From: Haloplanus sp. HW8-1
GTDB taxonomy: Archaea; Halobacteriota; Halobacteria; Halobacteriales; Haloferacaceae
DNA length: 64,000 bases
Assembly: GCF_023703795.1 (NCBI RefSeq)
Contig: NZ_CP098518.1
Span: 2,542,001-2,606,000, forward strand
Reading direction: 5' to 3'
Below are positions 18,432 to 26,831 of this stretch, piece after piece; the stretch's first letter is position 1; every line of letters starts with the position of its first letter. The position numbers and the translations under genes are program-made. Under the pieces are notes generated by a model. That model did not search any database. It saw only the letters and a list, made by a program, of their open reading frames with translations, and was not told the origin of the DNA.

Positions 18432-21400
18432 TCAGGCCGCCCGCGTCTCGGCTTCCAGACGCTCGATGCCGATCGTCACCGAGACGCCCTCCACGTCCCA
18501 CTCTTCGGTCAGGTCGTCGGCGTCAGCGTCGAACTCCGCGGTTCGGGTCTCCTCGGCGATCAGGTCGCGCCGCTCGTCGACGAAGCCGGCCACCCGGTCG
18601 TCGGCCACGTCGACGCGCGTGCGGATCCGCTCGTCCACGTCGAGGTCGAGTCGCTTGCGCATCTCCTGAATCCGACGCACCACGTCGCGGGCGTACCCCT
18701 CGGCCTCGATGTCCTCGGTCAGCGAGGTGTCGACGTAGACGGTGCCGCCGGCCCGGTCACCGTCGTCGAGCGTGACGTCGAAGTCGGTGCCGGCGACGTT
18801 CTCCGGGGGCTCCGCGCGGAACGACACCATCTCTGCGGTCAGGTCGTAGCGCTCGCCCTCGACCGTGACCGCGTACGGCGTCTCCCCGTCGTCGGCCGCG
18901 AGGTCGGTGCGACGGCGCCCCTCGACGGCCGTCATGATCTCCTGGGCGTCGCCGCCGAAGGCCGGACCGATCGCTCCCATCTCGGGGTCCGCCCGTTCGA
19001 TCAGTTCGTCGAAGGTAGACACCACCTCGACCGACCGGGCGTTCACCCGCTCGCCGAGCAGGTCCGAGAGCGTTCGGACGGCCGTCGAGACCCCTTCGTC
19101 GTCCGACTCGACGACGATCCGCGAGACGGGCCAGCGAAGCTTCCGCCCCCCCTGCTGGCGGGCGTTTGCCGCCGCCTCCTCGACCGCCCGGAGTACCGCC
19201 ACGTTCCGCTCCAGGTCGGGATCGTGGCGCCCCTCGTCGACCGTCGGATAGGGGAGTTGGTGGATCGTCGTCGCGCTTCCGTCGAGCGTTCGGTACATCT
19301 CCTCGGTGAGGTAGGGGGTGATGGGCGCGAGCAGTCGGATCGTCTCGTCGAGGACGGTCGACAGCGTCGCGTAGGCGCCGCGTTTCGACGCCGAGTCCGC
19401 CTCCTCCCACATCCGTTCGCGAATGGCCTTCACGTAGAACCGGGAGACGTCCTCGGTGACGAACTCGAGGACGGCGTTGAGCGCGTCGTGGACGGCGTAG
19501 TCGTCCCAGGCCTCGCTCACCTCGGCTTTCACCGACTGGAGCCGGGAGAGTACCCACTCGTCGACGACCGTGCGGTCGCCGTCGTCGAGGGACGCGTCGG
19601 CGGGGTCGTAGCCGTCCAGCGCCATGTACTGCAGGGGGAACCTGAAGACGTTCCAGAAGATGTTGAGCGTCGACTGGGTCTCCGCCAGACCCTCCCACTC
19701 GAAGGAGAGGTCGACCCCGTGTTGGTCGTGACTGAGGAGGTACGCACGGAGCGGGTCCCGTCCGTAACGATCGATGGCTTCCTGTGGCGTGACGATGTTG
19801 CCCAGCGACTTCGACATCTTCCGGCCCTCGCTGTCGTTGGCGAAGCCGTGCATGACGACCTCCTCGTAAGGAATCTCGCCGAGTGCGGCGGTGCCCATCC
19901 CCAGTTGCGACCAGAACCAGCCGCGGGTCTGGTCGTGGGCCTCGACGATGAGGTCCGCGGGCCAGAGGTCGTCGAACGCCTCCTCGTTCCCCGGGTAGCC
20001 GAGGGTGCCCCACGTGGCCACCGAGGAGTCGATCCAGACGTCGAACACGTCGGGGACGCGCTCGTAGGTCGTTCCGTTCTCCGTGATGGTGATGGGGTCG
20101 ACGCTCGGCCGGTGGAGGTCGATCGACTCGGGGTCGACGCGTTGGTCCGCCCGTTCGGCGAGTTCCTCGCGCGTGCCGACGACGAGGATGTCCTCGGCGT
20201 CCGGGTCCGGGTCGCCCTCGGGAACCCAGACGGGAAGGGGAATCCCCCAGTAGCGCTGGCGGGAGACGTTCCAGTCCGGGGCGTCCTCGACGAAGTTCCT
20301 GAAGCGGTTGTCACGCGCCCACTCGGGGTGCCACTCGCTGTCCTCGATGTTCGCCAGTAGTTCCTCTTTGACGTCCGTGACCGTGATGAACCACTGATCG
20401 GTCGCGAGATAGACGATGTCCGTATCACACCGCCAGCACTGTCCGTAGCGGTGGGTGGTCGTTCCCGAGGCGAGCAGGTGGCCGTTGGCGTCCAGATCCG
20501 CGATGATGTCGTCGTTGGCGTCGCGGACGAACTGGCCGGCGTACTCGCCCGCTGCCTCGGTGAACGTGCCGTCTCCCGCTACGGGCGAGAAGACTTCGAG
20601 GCCGAGTTCCTGGCCGCGCTCGAAGTCCACTTCACCGTGACCCGGTGCGGAGTGGACGAGACCGGTGCGGTCCGCCTCGACGTAGTCGGCGGCGTACACC
20701 CGGCCGGTGCCCTCGCCGTCGGCGTGGTCGGGCACCTCTTCTGCGAGCGGGTGGTCGTAAGTCCAGCCGACCAGTTCCTCGCCGGCCAGTTCCTCGACCA
20801 CCTCGTAGTCCTCGTACCGTCCCTCGCGGAGGACGTCCTCGACGCAGGGCTCGGCGACGTAGAGTCGGTCGGTCTCGTCGCCCTTCTCGGCGTCGACGGC
20901 CTGGTAGGTCATCTCGGCGTCGACGGCGACGAACTCGTTGGCCGGGATGGTCCACGGGGTCGTCGTCCAGACGACGAGCGATCCCTCGCGCTCTTGCAGG
21001 GGGAATCGGACGTAGATGGAGGGCGACTCGATCTCGTGGTACTCCACCTCGTTGTCGGCGATGGCCGTCTCACACCGGGGACACTGGTTGATTGCGCGCT
21101 TGCCGCGTTCGACGAGGCCGTTCTCGTGGACGCGCTTGAACGCCCACCACGTCGCCTCCATGTACTCCGGCGACACCGTGCGGTAGGGGTCCGACCAGTC
21201 CATCCACGTCCCGATGGACCGGAAGTCCTCGTCCATCTTTTCGCGGTTGCGCTCCGCGAACGACTTGCACTCCTCGATGAACGCCTCCATCCCGTACTCC
21301 TCGATGTCCTTTTTCGAGTCGAAGCCGAGTTCCTCCTCGACTTTCACTTCGATGGGGAGGCCGTGCATGTCGTATCCGGGACGGTCGGTCACGTCGTACC

Positions 21401-21623
21401 CCGACATACGCTTGTAGCGGATGATGGCGTCTTTCAGCGTCTTGTTCCACGCCGTCCCGAGGTGCATCTGCCCACTCGTGTACGGCGGCCCGTCGACGAA
21501 AAAGAAGGGTGGATCGTCCGCGTGGGCCTCCTTCGCGGCCTCGTATGCGTCGTGTTCGTCCCAGTAGTCGCTCACCGAGGACTCCACCGCCTCGGGGGAA
21601 TACTGGTCGCTGACGTCGTCCAT
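18432..21623 (-). CDS. ileS: Isoleucyl-tRNA synthetase
   Basis: A 1063-residue class I synthetase that charges tRNA-Ile. The HIGH-type motif is QMHLGTAWN near residue 50, an editing (CP1) domain with VVWTTTPWTIPANEF follows, a zinc ribbon (NQCPRCETAIADNE, with a second pair in RYGQCWRCD), the KMSKS motif in EGRKMSKSLGN near residue 600, and a C-terminal anticodon-binding region. ATG 21623 (MDDVSDQYSP) is preferred to 21710, whose 29 extra residues overlap the divergent gene. GATATACGCG about 20-25 nt upstream serves as a promoter. The gene ends 1 nt from the aglM stop, on the opposite strand. Confidence 0.97.
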   Translation of the reverse strand: MDDVSDQYSPEAVESSVSDYWDEHDAYEAAKEAHADDPPFFFVDGPPYTSGQMHLGTAWNKTLKDAIIRYKRMSGYDVTDRPGYDMHGLPIEVKVEEELGFDSKKDIEEYGMEAFIEECKSFAERNREKMDEDFRSIGTWMDWSDPYRTVSPEYMEATWWAFKRVHENGLVERGKRAINQCPRCETAIADNEVEYHEIESPSIYVRFPLQEREGSLVVWTTTPWTIPANEFVAVDAEMTYQAVDAEKGDETDRLYVAEPCVEDVLREGRYEDYEVVEELAGEELVGWTYDHPLAEEVPDHADGEGTGRVYAADYVEADRTGLVHSAPGHGEVDFERGQELGLEVFSPVAGDGTFTEAAGEYAGQFVRDANDDIIADLDANGHLLASGTTTHRYGQCWRCDTDIVYLATDQWFITVTDVKEELLANIEDSEWHPEWARDNRFRNFVEDAPDWNVSRQRYWGIPLPVWVPEGDPDPDAEDILVVGTREELAERADQRVDPESIDLHRPSVDPITITENGTTYERVPDVFDVWIDSSVATWGTLGYPGNEEAFDDLWPADLIVEAHDQTRGWFWSQLGMGTAALGEIPYEEVVMHGFANDSEGRKMSKSLGNIVTPQEAIDRYGRDPLRAYLLSHDQHGVDLSFEWEGLAETQSTLNIFWNVFRFPLQYMALDGYDPADASLDDGDRTVVDEWVLSRLQSVKAEVSEAWDDYAVHDALNAVLEFVTEDVSRFYVKAIRERMWEEADSASKRGAYATLSTVLDETIRLLAPITPYLTEEMYRTLDGSATTIHQLPYPTVDEGRHDPDLERNVAVLRAVEEAAANARQQGGRKLRWPVSRIVVESDDEGVSTAVRTLSDLLGERVNARSVEVVSTFDELIERADPEMGAIGPAFGGDAQEIMTAVEGRRRTDLAADDGETPYAVTVEGERYDLTAEMVSFRAEPPENVAGTDFDVTLDDGDRAGGTVYVDTSLTEDIEAEGYARDVVRRIQEMRKRLDLDVDERIRTRVDVADDRVAGFVDERRDLIAEETRTAEFDADADDLTEEWDVEGVSVTIGIERLEAETRAA

Positions 21624-21718
21624 ACCCGTTCCAGTTTCCGCGCGTATATCAAAACGGTGGTCGCGCCGCCGTGGAACGATACCACAGGATTCAGGCCTCC
21701 CTCTTTCCACACCCGGAT

Positions 21719-23095
21719 GTGGTCACACGTTCGTCCGCTCGTCGTGTCTTCGGCCTCGCTCTCGTCGCCCTCCTCCTTGCCGCCGCCGGGAGTTCGCTCG
21801 CGTACGATCCGGTCGACGACGGCGCACTCGGTCCCGGGACCGTCGAGCGCGATTCCGGGAACGTAACGGTCGTCAGTACCCAGGGCGTTCACTTCGCCGG
21901 GCAGTTCGACCGGTCGCGGCCGCCGCGGCTCCTCTCGATCGATCCCGACGGGTCCCTGCGGTGGCAGTACGAGGGCGACCACGACGAGGGAGCACGCGGC
22001 TGGTTCTACGACATCGACCCGTTGCCGAACGGCAACCTGCTGGTCGTGAGTCCGCGGGGCGGCGAGACGCTCGTCTACGAACTCGACCGTGAGACGCGCG
22101 AGCGCGTCTGGACCGAGCGGCTTCCGTTCACCGATACGCACGACGTGGACCGACTCGACGACGGCCGTCTGGTCGTCGCGCACATGCGAGCGGACGTCGA
22201 GAACGGCACCAGCGGCGACCGAGTCGTCGTCTGGAACCGGTCACGAAGCGAGGTCACCTGGGAGTGGCGCTTCGCCGATCACTTCCCGGCCGACACCGAC
22301 GGCGGCGTCGACGACGACTGGACCCACGTCAACGACGTGGATCCGGTCGGCGAGGACCGACTACTGGTCTCGCCACGGAACTTCGACCAGGTGCTCCTGA
22401 TCAACCGCACCACCGGCGAAATCGAGATACGTCTCGGGAGCGACGGCGACCTCGACACCCTCGACGCCCAGCACAACCCCGACTACCTCCGCGGCCCGGA
22501 CGGCCGGCCGACGTTGCTCGTCGCCGACAGCGGGAACGACCGCGTGGTCGAGTACGCCCGCGAGGGCGGCGACTGGAACCGCACGTGGACGCTGACGGGC
22601 AACCTCACGTGGCCACGCGACGCCGACCGCCTCCCGAACGGCAACACCCTCGTCGTCGACAGCCTCGGCCACCGGGTGATCGAGGTGACGCCGCGGGGAC
22701 GAGTCGTCTGGGAGTTCTACGCCACGTGGGCCCCCTACGACGCCGAGCGCCTCGGCACCGGAGACGGGTCGAACGGCCCGACCGTCCAGGAACTCAACGC
22801 GACGGGGAGGTACACCGTCCGTGGCGGTGCCGGGGAGTCGCCGGGTGTCGACCGTGCCACCCCTCAGGCGTGGCTCGACCGCGCCACCGACGGAACGCCC
22901 GCGGAGCGACTCGGATCGGGGCTCGCGACGTGGTGGGCCCACCGAGCGCCGTGGTTCCGCCCGGCGTGGCTGTCGCCGTGGGGATTTCTCGCGGCCGTCC
23001 TCGCGTTCGGCGTCGCCGCAGCGTGGCTAGCCACGGAGGCGTACTGGTGGCGGGGTGACGCGGCCGTCGTACGGCTGCTCGACGACGCCGGCTGA
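21719..23095 (+). CDS. Arylsulfotransferase (ASST)-like beta-propeller membrane protein
   Basis: A 458-residue protein of the haloarchaeal arylsulfotransferase-like family. It starts with a hydrophobic anchor (VFGLALVALLLAAAGSSLAY), then repeats of a beta-propeller blade such as PLPNGNLLVVSPRGGE and RLPNGNTLVVDSLGH, and closes with a membrane segment (LSPWGFLAAVLAFGVAAAWL). In bacterial ASSTs the propeller centre carries a catalytic His; here HDVDR, THVNDVD and AQHN each supply a candidate His but none is assigned. It most likely faces outside the cell. I prefer the GTG at 21719 because it places the hydrophobic segment near the N-terminus; the frame is open back to an upstream start at 21671. 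True sulfotransfer activity is unproven. Confidence 0.72.
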   Translation: MVTRSSARRVFGLALVALLLAAAGSSLAYDPVDDGALGPGTVERDSGNVTVVSTQGVHFAGQFDRSRPPRLLSIDPDGSLRWQYEGDHDEGARGWFYDIDPLPNGNLLVVSPRGGETLVYELDRETRERVWTERLPFTDTHDVDRLDDGRLVVAHMRADVENGTSGDRVVVWNRSRSEVTWEWRFADHFPADTDGGVDDDWTHVNDVDPVGEDRLLVSPRNFDQVLLINRTTGEIEIRLGSDGDLDTLDAQHNPDYLRGPDGRPTLLVADSGNDRVVEYAREGGDWNRTWTLTGNLTWPRDADRLPNGNTLVVDSLGHRVIEVTPRGRVVWEFYATWAPYDAERLGTGDGSNGPTVQELNATGRYTVRGGAGESPGVDRATPQAWLDRATDGTPAERLGSGLATWWAHRAPWFRPAWLSPWGFLAAVLAFGVAAAWLATEAYWWRGDAAVVRLLDDAG

Positions 23096-23112
23096 GTAAT
23101 CGGCCCGACCGC

Positions 23113-23397
23113 TTACGAGATGTCGGGGGCCGCCTCGTCGGTTCGCCCCGGGAGTTCGAGTTCGATCTCCAGTTCGGGGTCCCCCACCCCGTCGAAGTCG
23201 ATGGCGAGTCCGACGGGGTCCCCGAACGCGAAGGGGAGTTTCCACTCGTCGGTGCTGATGGTGAGTTCGCCGTCCGCCCGCAACTGCTCCCCGAGTTCGA
23301 TCAGGAACGCTCCCGCCTCGCTCGCGTCGAGACGGTACTCCCGTTCGAACTCTCGGCCGGTTCGGATCGTCGTCCGATCTGATTCGCTATCTGACAT
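23113..23397 (-). CDS. amphi-Trp domain-containing protein
   Basis: A 94-residue acidic protein beginning MSDSESDRTTIRTGREFERE. The pattern ASEAGAFLIELGEQLRADG followed by ISTDEWKLPFAFGDPVGLAI matches the small amphi-Trp domain found in archaea and bacteria, whose role is unknown. ATG 23397 is used; upstream codons belong to another small gene. It begins 8 nt after the stop of the 55-residue gene at 23406 on the same strand, so it should lie in the same transcript and come under the iron-type operator at 23582-23597. Confidence 0.8.
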   Translation of the reverse strand: MSDSESDRTTIRTGREFEREYRLDASEAGAFLIELGEQLRADGELTISTDEWKLPFAFGDPVGLAIDFDGVGDPELEIELELPGRTDEAAPDIS

Positions 23398-23405
23398 GAT
23401 GGTGC

Positions 23406-23573
23406 TCACCGACGTACGTCGACGGTCACGTCGCTCGCGATCCACCCATCCGTGTTCCCCGATTCGAGGAATACGGTCGTCTCGGGACCGCCCTCACAGA
23501 CGGCGATGTCGGGGCTAGAAGGCTGGTTTCGCTCCGATACTCCATCGGTGTGCAAGCGGGAGTCGACGTCCAT
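23406..23573 (-). CDS. Small conserved-looking protein under an iron-box promoter
   Basis: A 55-residue acidic protein, MDVDSRLHTDGVSERNQPSS at the start and GNTDGWIASDVTVDVRR at the end. No known domain is recognised; the single Cys is in IAVCEGG. I call it real because the ATG sits 8 nt from a DtxR-type palindrome and about 25 nt from an AT-rich TATA element, with codon usage like the neighbours and a downstream gene 8 nt away. The ORF ends with a hydrophobic-aromatic strand pattern (TVFLESGNTDGWIASDVTV) that is typical of many small haloarchaeal proteins. Function is unknown, though iron regulation is suggested. Confidence 0.65.
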   Translation of the reverse strand: MDVDSRLHTDGVSERNQPSSPDIAVCEGGPETTVFLESGNTDGWIASDVTVDVRR

Positions 23574-23581
23574 CGCCAGAA

Positions 23582-23597
23582 TTTAGGCACACCTAAA
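23582..23597 (-). promoter_or_regulatory. DtxR/IdeR-type iron-responsive operator, box 1
   Basis: The sequence TTTAGGCACACCTAAA has perfect 6-bp arms, TTTAGG and CCTAAA, with a 4-nt centre. This is the half-site pattern of DtxR/IdeR/SirR metal-dependent repressors. It lies 8 nt before the ATG at 23573 and directly beside an AT-rich TATA stretch (CCTTTTTATTTTAGG on the minus strand), so a bound repressor would cover the transcription start. The divergent gene at 23683 starts about 85 nt away and has a separate TATA box. Confidence 0.7.
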
Positions 23598-23652
23598 ATA
23601 AAAAGGTGTGGTTCGGTCGCGTCGCCGATCGGGCGCCGTGAACGCCACACAG

Positions 23653-23682
23653 CTTTATTCCCGCGCTCGACGAACGGACGCT
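23653..23682 (+). promoter_or_regulatory. Promoter of the gene at 23683
   Basis: CTTTATT at 23653-23659 lies 27 nt before the ATG at 23683, consistent with a leaderless transcript. This spacing decides the start in favour of 23683 over the upstream start at 23608. Confidence 0.55.
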
Positions 23683-24141
23683 ATGACCCTCGACGTGGAG
23701 CGTCCCGACCCGCCGGAGCTCGAACAGACCGACCCGAACGAGTACGAGGACGCCGACGTGGTCGGCGACACGGACTACAAGCGGGACGAGATCGAGGCGC
23801 TGCTCCGAAACGGGGCGTGGGCCGACGCCTTCGACGAGTGGGCGGCGACGACGCCCCTCGACGAGGCGGAGTTCGAGGTCGTCACCGACCTGGGGCTGCT
23901 CGGGCGATTCGACTTCTTCTGGGACTCTTTCGCGGAGCGAGTGGGCTATCACGCGCCGGGGATTCCGGAGGACTGGAAGGAACGCGAGTACCACCCCGAT
24001 CTGGACTCGTGGGGGACCGTCTCCGGCATCAACGCTGCCATGACCGAACTCGGACAGATCGTGTGTGACGTGCTGAAAGACGACTACATCGACTGGGAGA
24101 CGGAGTACGAGGCCCCCGACGACCTCCCAGACTTCGACTAG
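23683..24141 (+). CDS. Conserved haloarchaeal protein of unknown function
   Basis: A 152-residue, very acidic soluble protein starting MTLDVERPDPPELEQTDPNE. I do not recognise a domain. Features seen are an Asp/Glu/Tyr-rich N-terminus, an aromatic-rich middle (LLGRFDFFWDSFAERVGYHA), and an ending in DWETEYEAPDDLPDFD. There are no membrane segments and one Cys (IVCDVL). The ORF has the codon bias of real genes in the window and its own leaderless promoter. Its stop overlaps the stop of the convergent histidine kinase by 4 nt. Confidence 0.7.
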   Translation: MTLDVERPDPPELEQTDPNEYEDADVVGDTDYKRDEIEALLRNGAWADAFDEWAATTPLDEAEFEVVTDLGLLGRFDFFWDSFAERVGYHAPGIPEDWKEREYHPDLDSWGTVSGINAAMTELGQIVCDVLKDDYIDWETEYEAPDDLPDFD

Positions 24142-25634
24142 TCGCCGAGCGGGATCGAGAGCGTCACGACGGTCCCGCCGTCCTCGGTCTCGCCCGTCGA
24201 GAACTTCCCGCCGGCCTTGGTGACGATCCAGTGGATCTGCCAGAGTCCGAGTCGATCCGCGTGGTTCAGCGGCGTTTCGCCGCCCTCGAGGACCTCGACC
24301 TCCCGGGCCGGAATGCCGGGTCCGTCGTCCACCACCTCGATGTCGACCCACTCTTCCTCGCGTCTCTCGACCCCGATCTCGACGGACGGGGTCGGGTCGG
24401 GGTTGTGCTCGATCGCGTTCTCGATGGCCTCCTCGAGGGCCGTCGTCACCCCACCGACGGACACCGCACACGGGTCGTCGGGGAGATCGACGGAGAGGGT
24501 CGCATCCGGGTAGCGATCCTCGAACACGGTCACCAGTTGCCGGATTCGGTCACACAGATCGACGGGTTCGGCGGTCGGCTCGGCAGTCGAGATGATCCGG
24601 TCGATCCGCCGCACCGACTCCCCGAGGTCCATGAGATCGACCGCCGCCCGCTCGATCACCGTCAGGGAGTCGATCGGATCGTCCGTTCCGATCTCCTCGC
24701 GGAGCAACGAGACGTGACCCTCGATCAGATTCATCTTGTTCTTCAGGTTGTGGCTGAGTACACGGTTCAACACCCGGAGACGTCGCTCCCTGATCTTGCG
24801 GTCGGTGATCTCCGTCTGGAAGCCGACGAAGTTCTTGACGACGCCGTCCTCGTCGCGGACGGGTGCGATGTCGAGTTTCTGCCAGAACCGTCGGCCGTTC
24901 TTGCGGTAGTTCACGATATCGACCGACACCGGCCGTTCGGCGTCGATCCGCTCGCGGAGTCTTCGACGTGTCTCCTCGTCGGTGTCTTCTCCCTGCAGAA
25001 ATCCCCAGTTCCGACCGATCGCCTCCTCGGCGACGTACCCCGTCAGGTCTTGGAACTGCTCGTTCACGTAGATCATGGGATTGTCGTCGCGGTCCGGATC
25101 GGTGAGGGTGATACCGACCGGGGCCTCGTCCATCGCCCGCTCTTTCAGGCGGAGTTCCGCGACCGTCTCGGCCAGTTCCTGGGATCGGGTTTCGAGTTCG
25201 ACCGCGGTCCGTCGCCGCTGGATCAGGTTGTCGACCCGCGAGAGGAGTTCCGCCTTCTCGACGGGCAGTTCCATCACGTCGTCGACGTACTCCCAGGCGG
25301 CGGCGCCGACCGTGTCGGCGGTGTCGGCTGGAACCAGTAACACGAACGGCAGGAAGGGTCCTCCCTCGCTCCGCCCGGCATCGACGACGTCCGCGATCCG
25401 GTCGAACCCGGTCCGTTCGATCCCGCTCCGATCGAACACACAGCAGTCGAATGCGGTCCCGAGCGCCGCCGAATCGGTCGCCGTCTCGATCCGGTACTGG
25501 CGCCCGAGTGTCTCCGTCAGGAGGTCGCGGTTGCGGCCGGGGCCCATGAGCAACAACACCCGTGGCTCGTCACCGGTCGACTGGCCGCTCTCCCCCCGTT
25601 CGATCGGCCCCTCGTGACCCGTTTCGTGTGACAT
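24138..25634 (-). CDS. Sensor histidine kinase with receiver-like N-terminus and LOV-like PAS domain
   Basis: A 498-residue cytosolic kinase. Residues about 24-140 look like a degenerate receiver-type domain (RVLLLMGPGRNRDLLTETLG, later VMELPVEKAELLSRVDNLIQ). A PAS domain spans about 165-280 with NPMIYVNEQFQDLTGY and GRNWGFLQG; this is LOV-like, but the flavin-adduct Cys position is Trp210. The H-box is LSHNLKNKMNLIEGH (His295), and the ATPase has NAIEHN, DDGPGIP and GLWQIHWIV. It senses an unknown input and would phosphorylate a partner regulator encoded elsewhere. No membrane segments. A decayed KaiC-type ATPase gene lies just behind it. Confidence 0.9.
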   Translation of the reverse strand: MSHETGHEGPIERGESGQSTGDEPRVLLLMGPGRNRDLLTETLGRQYRIETATDSAALGTAFDCCVFDRSGIERTGFDRIADVVDAGRSEGGPFLPFVLLVPADTADTVGAAAWEYVDDVMELPVEKAELLSRVDNLIQRRRTAVELETRSQELAETVAELRLKERAMDEAPVGITLTDPDRDDNPMIYVNEQFQDLTGYVAEEAIGRNWGFLQGEDTDEETRRRLRERIDAERPVSVDIVNYRKNGRRFWQKLDIAPVRDEDGVVKNFVGFQTEITDRKIRERRLRVLNRVLSHNLKNKMNLIEGHVSLLREEIGTDDPIDSLTVIERAAVDLMDLGESVRRIDRIISTAEPTAEPVDLCDRIRQLVTVFEDRYPDATLSVDLPDDPCAVSVGGVTTALEEAIENAIEHNPDPTPSVEIGVERREEEWVDIEVVDDGPGIPAREVEVLEGGETPLNHADRLGLWQIHWIVTKAGGKFSTGETEDGGTVVTLSIPLGD

Positions 25635-25763
25635 GTGTGGTCGTCGAGGTCGGTGTCATCATTTCTCATGGTCCACCGAAAGGTAAGGCTTCGCTTCTGA
25701 TGGATGGCCGTCACGACGGCTGTTCTATCAGATACCGGGCCCCGTACGGACGGCGCGGCTACG

Positions 25764-26283
25764 GTGTCGATCAGTCGGCTCTCGACGGGCATCACGGGTC
25801 TCGACGAGAACCTACACCGTAGCCTCATGTCGGCACAAAACTACATGTCCGGGGACTGTGGGCTCGGGTGAGACAATCCCCGGAGTTCATCCTCGAAGCC
25901 GGCCTCGCGGACGGCGAGGCGGGACTGTTCGTCGACCTCGTAGAGGGTTCGGCGATCTGAAGGCGAACGTGGCGTCGTTGGATTTCGATACGGACGTCAT
26001 CGAGTTCCGCGATCCTGAGTCCGTCCGTTGACGTCAACGGCGGGTTCTCCGTCCCCCGGGAGCACATCAGCTACCTCGCCGCCACCACCGTCTTCCTCCG
26101 GCATCTCGGACTGCAGGGCGAACTCCGGGAGGCCATCGGCCTCCACTAAAAGCGGACGAGCGACGCCGAGCGGATTCTCCGAGAGTTCGAGATCACTCCA
26201 GACGGCATCGCCGTCGGCGACCCTCGGTTCTCGGATGCGTGGGATCCTGCGTGGCACACCGGGGCTCATCGGCGAGGACTGGT
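25764..26283 (+). pseudogene. Remnant of a KaiC/RAD55-family RecA-like ATPase
   Basis: Coding-like peptides line up in order across frames: RLSTGITGLDENL (the typical opening of the family), MSAQNYMSGDCGLG then a stop where the Walker A loop should be, FILEAGLADGEAGLFVDLVE, LKANVASLDFDTDVIEFRD, GFSVPREHISYLAATTVFLR with GELREAIGLH and a TAA stop, RTSDAERILREFEITPDGIA, and RGILRGTPGLIGED. The set covers the start and end of a KaiC-like domain, with in-frame stops, frameshifts and loss of the central Walker B region. It cannot make an active ATPase. Intact relatives act in haloarchaeal signalling, so a former link with the adjacent kinase is possible but inferred. Confidence 0.75.
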
Positions 26284-26284
26284 G

Positions 26285-26773
26285 TCAGGACTCCATCCGC
26301 TCGACGAGACGCTCCAGTTCGGCGGCCCGGTCGTCGAGGGCCGTCCGGCGCAGGCGGCGTTCGGCCTCCGTCGGACAGTCCAGGTCGGGCACCGGCGTCG
26401 GCTCCCCGTCGTCGTCGACGGCGACGAACGTGAAAAACGAGGAGGTGGTGTCGCGCTCGGTGCCCGCCTTCGGATTCTCGGCGCGTACCGCCACGGTCAC
26501 CTCGATGCTGGTGTCGCCGGTTTCGTAGACGTACGCCTCGACGACGACCACCTCGCCGAGGTCGATCGGACTCTTGAAGTCCACGTGTTCCATCGACGCG
26601 GTGACGACGTCCTCGCTGGCGAAGCGCATCGCCGCGATGGCGCCACAGACGTCCATCCAGTGCAGGACGGCGCCGCCGAGTACCCGCCCGTACGTGTTCG
26701 TATCGTTGGGGAGTACGATCTCCGTCATCTCGGTGTGGGACTCCGCGAGCGTCGCCGTCTCGCCTGCAGTCAT
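26285..26773 (-). CDS. Acyl-CoA thioesterase, hotdog fold
   Basis: A 162-residue hotdog-fold thioesterase of the YciA/BFIT-like type. The conserved start MTEIVLPNDTNTYGRVLGGA places the catalytic-loop residues Asn and Asp before the long helix (VLHWMDVCGAIAAMRFAS), followed by SMEHVDFKSPIDLGEVVVVE. Such enzymes hydrolyse fatty acyl-CoA thioesters in the cytoplasm. Length fits the family, and the C-terminal 25 residues form a charged helix. It stands alone: the KaiC remnant ends beside its stop, and the bifunctional nuclease gene is about 60 nt upstream on the same strand. Confidence 0.9.
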   Translation of the reverse strand: MTAGETATLAESHTEMTEIVLPNDTNTYGRVLGGAVLHWMDVCGAIAAMRFASEDVVTASMEHVDFKSPIDLGEVVVVEAYVYETGDTSIEVTVAVRAENPKAGTERDTTSSFFTFVAVDDDGEPTPVPDLDCPTEAERRLRRTALDDRAAELERLVERMES

Positions 26774-26831
26774 GGACCGAGAGTGAGCCGGCGAGGTGAA
26801 AAGTCCCCTCGATCCGTCGGTCGGCGGTCCG

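Noticed and set aside
25562-25822. An 86-codon plus-strand ORF upstream of the KaiC remnant
   Set aside because: Starts inside the kinase gene on the other strand and reads through the pseudogene in another frame.
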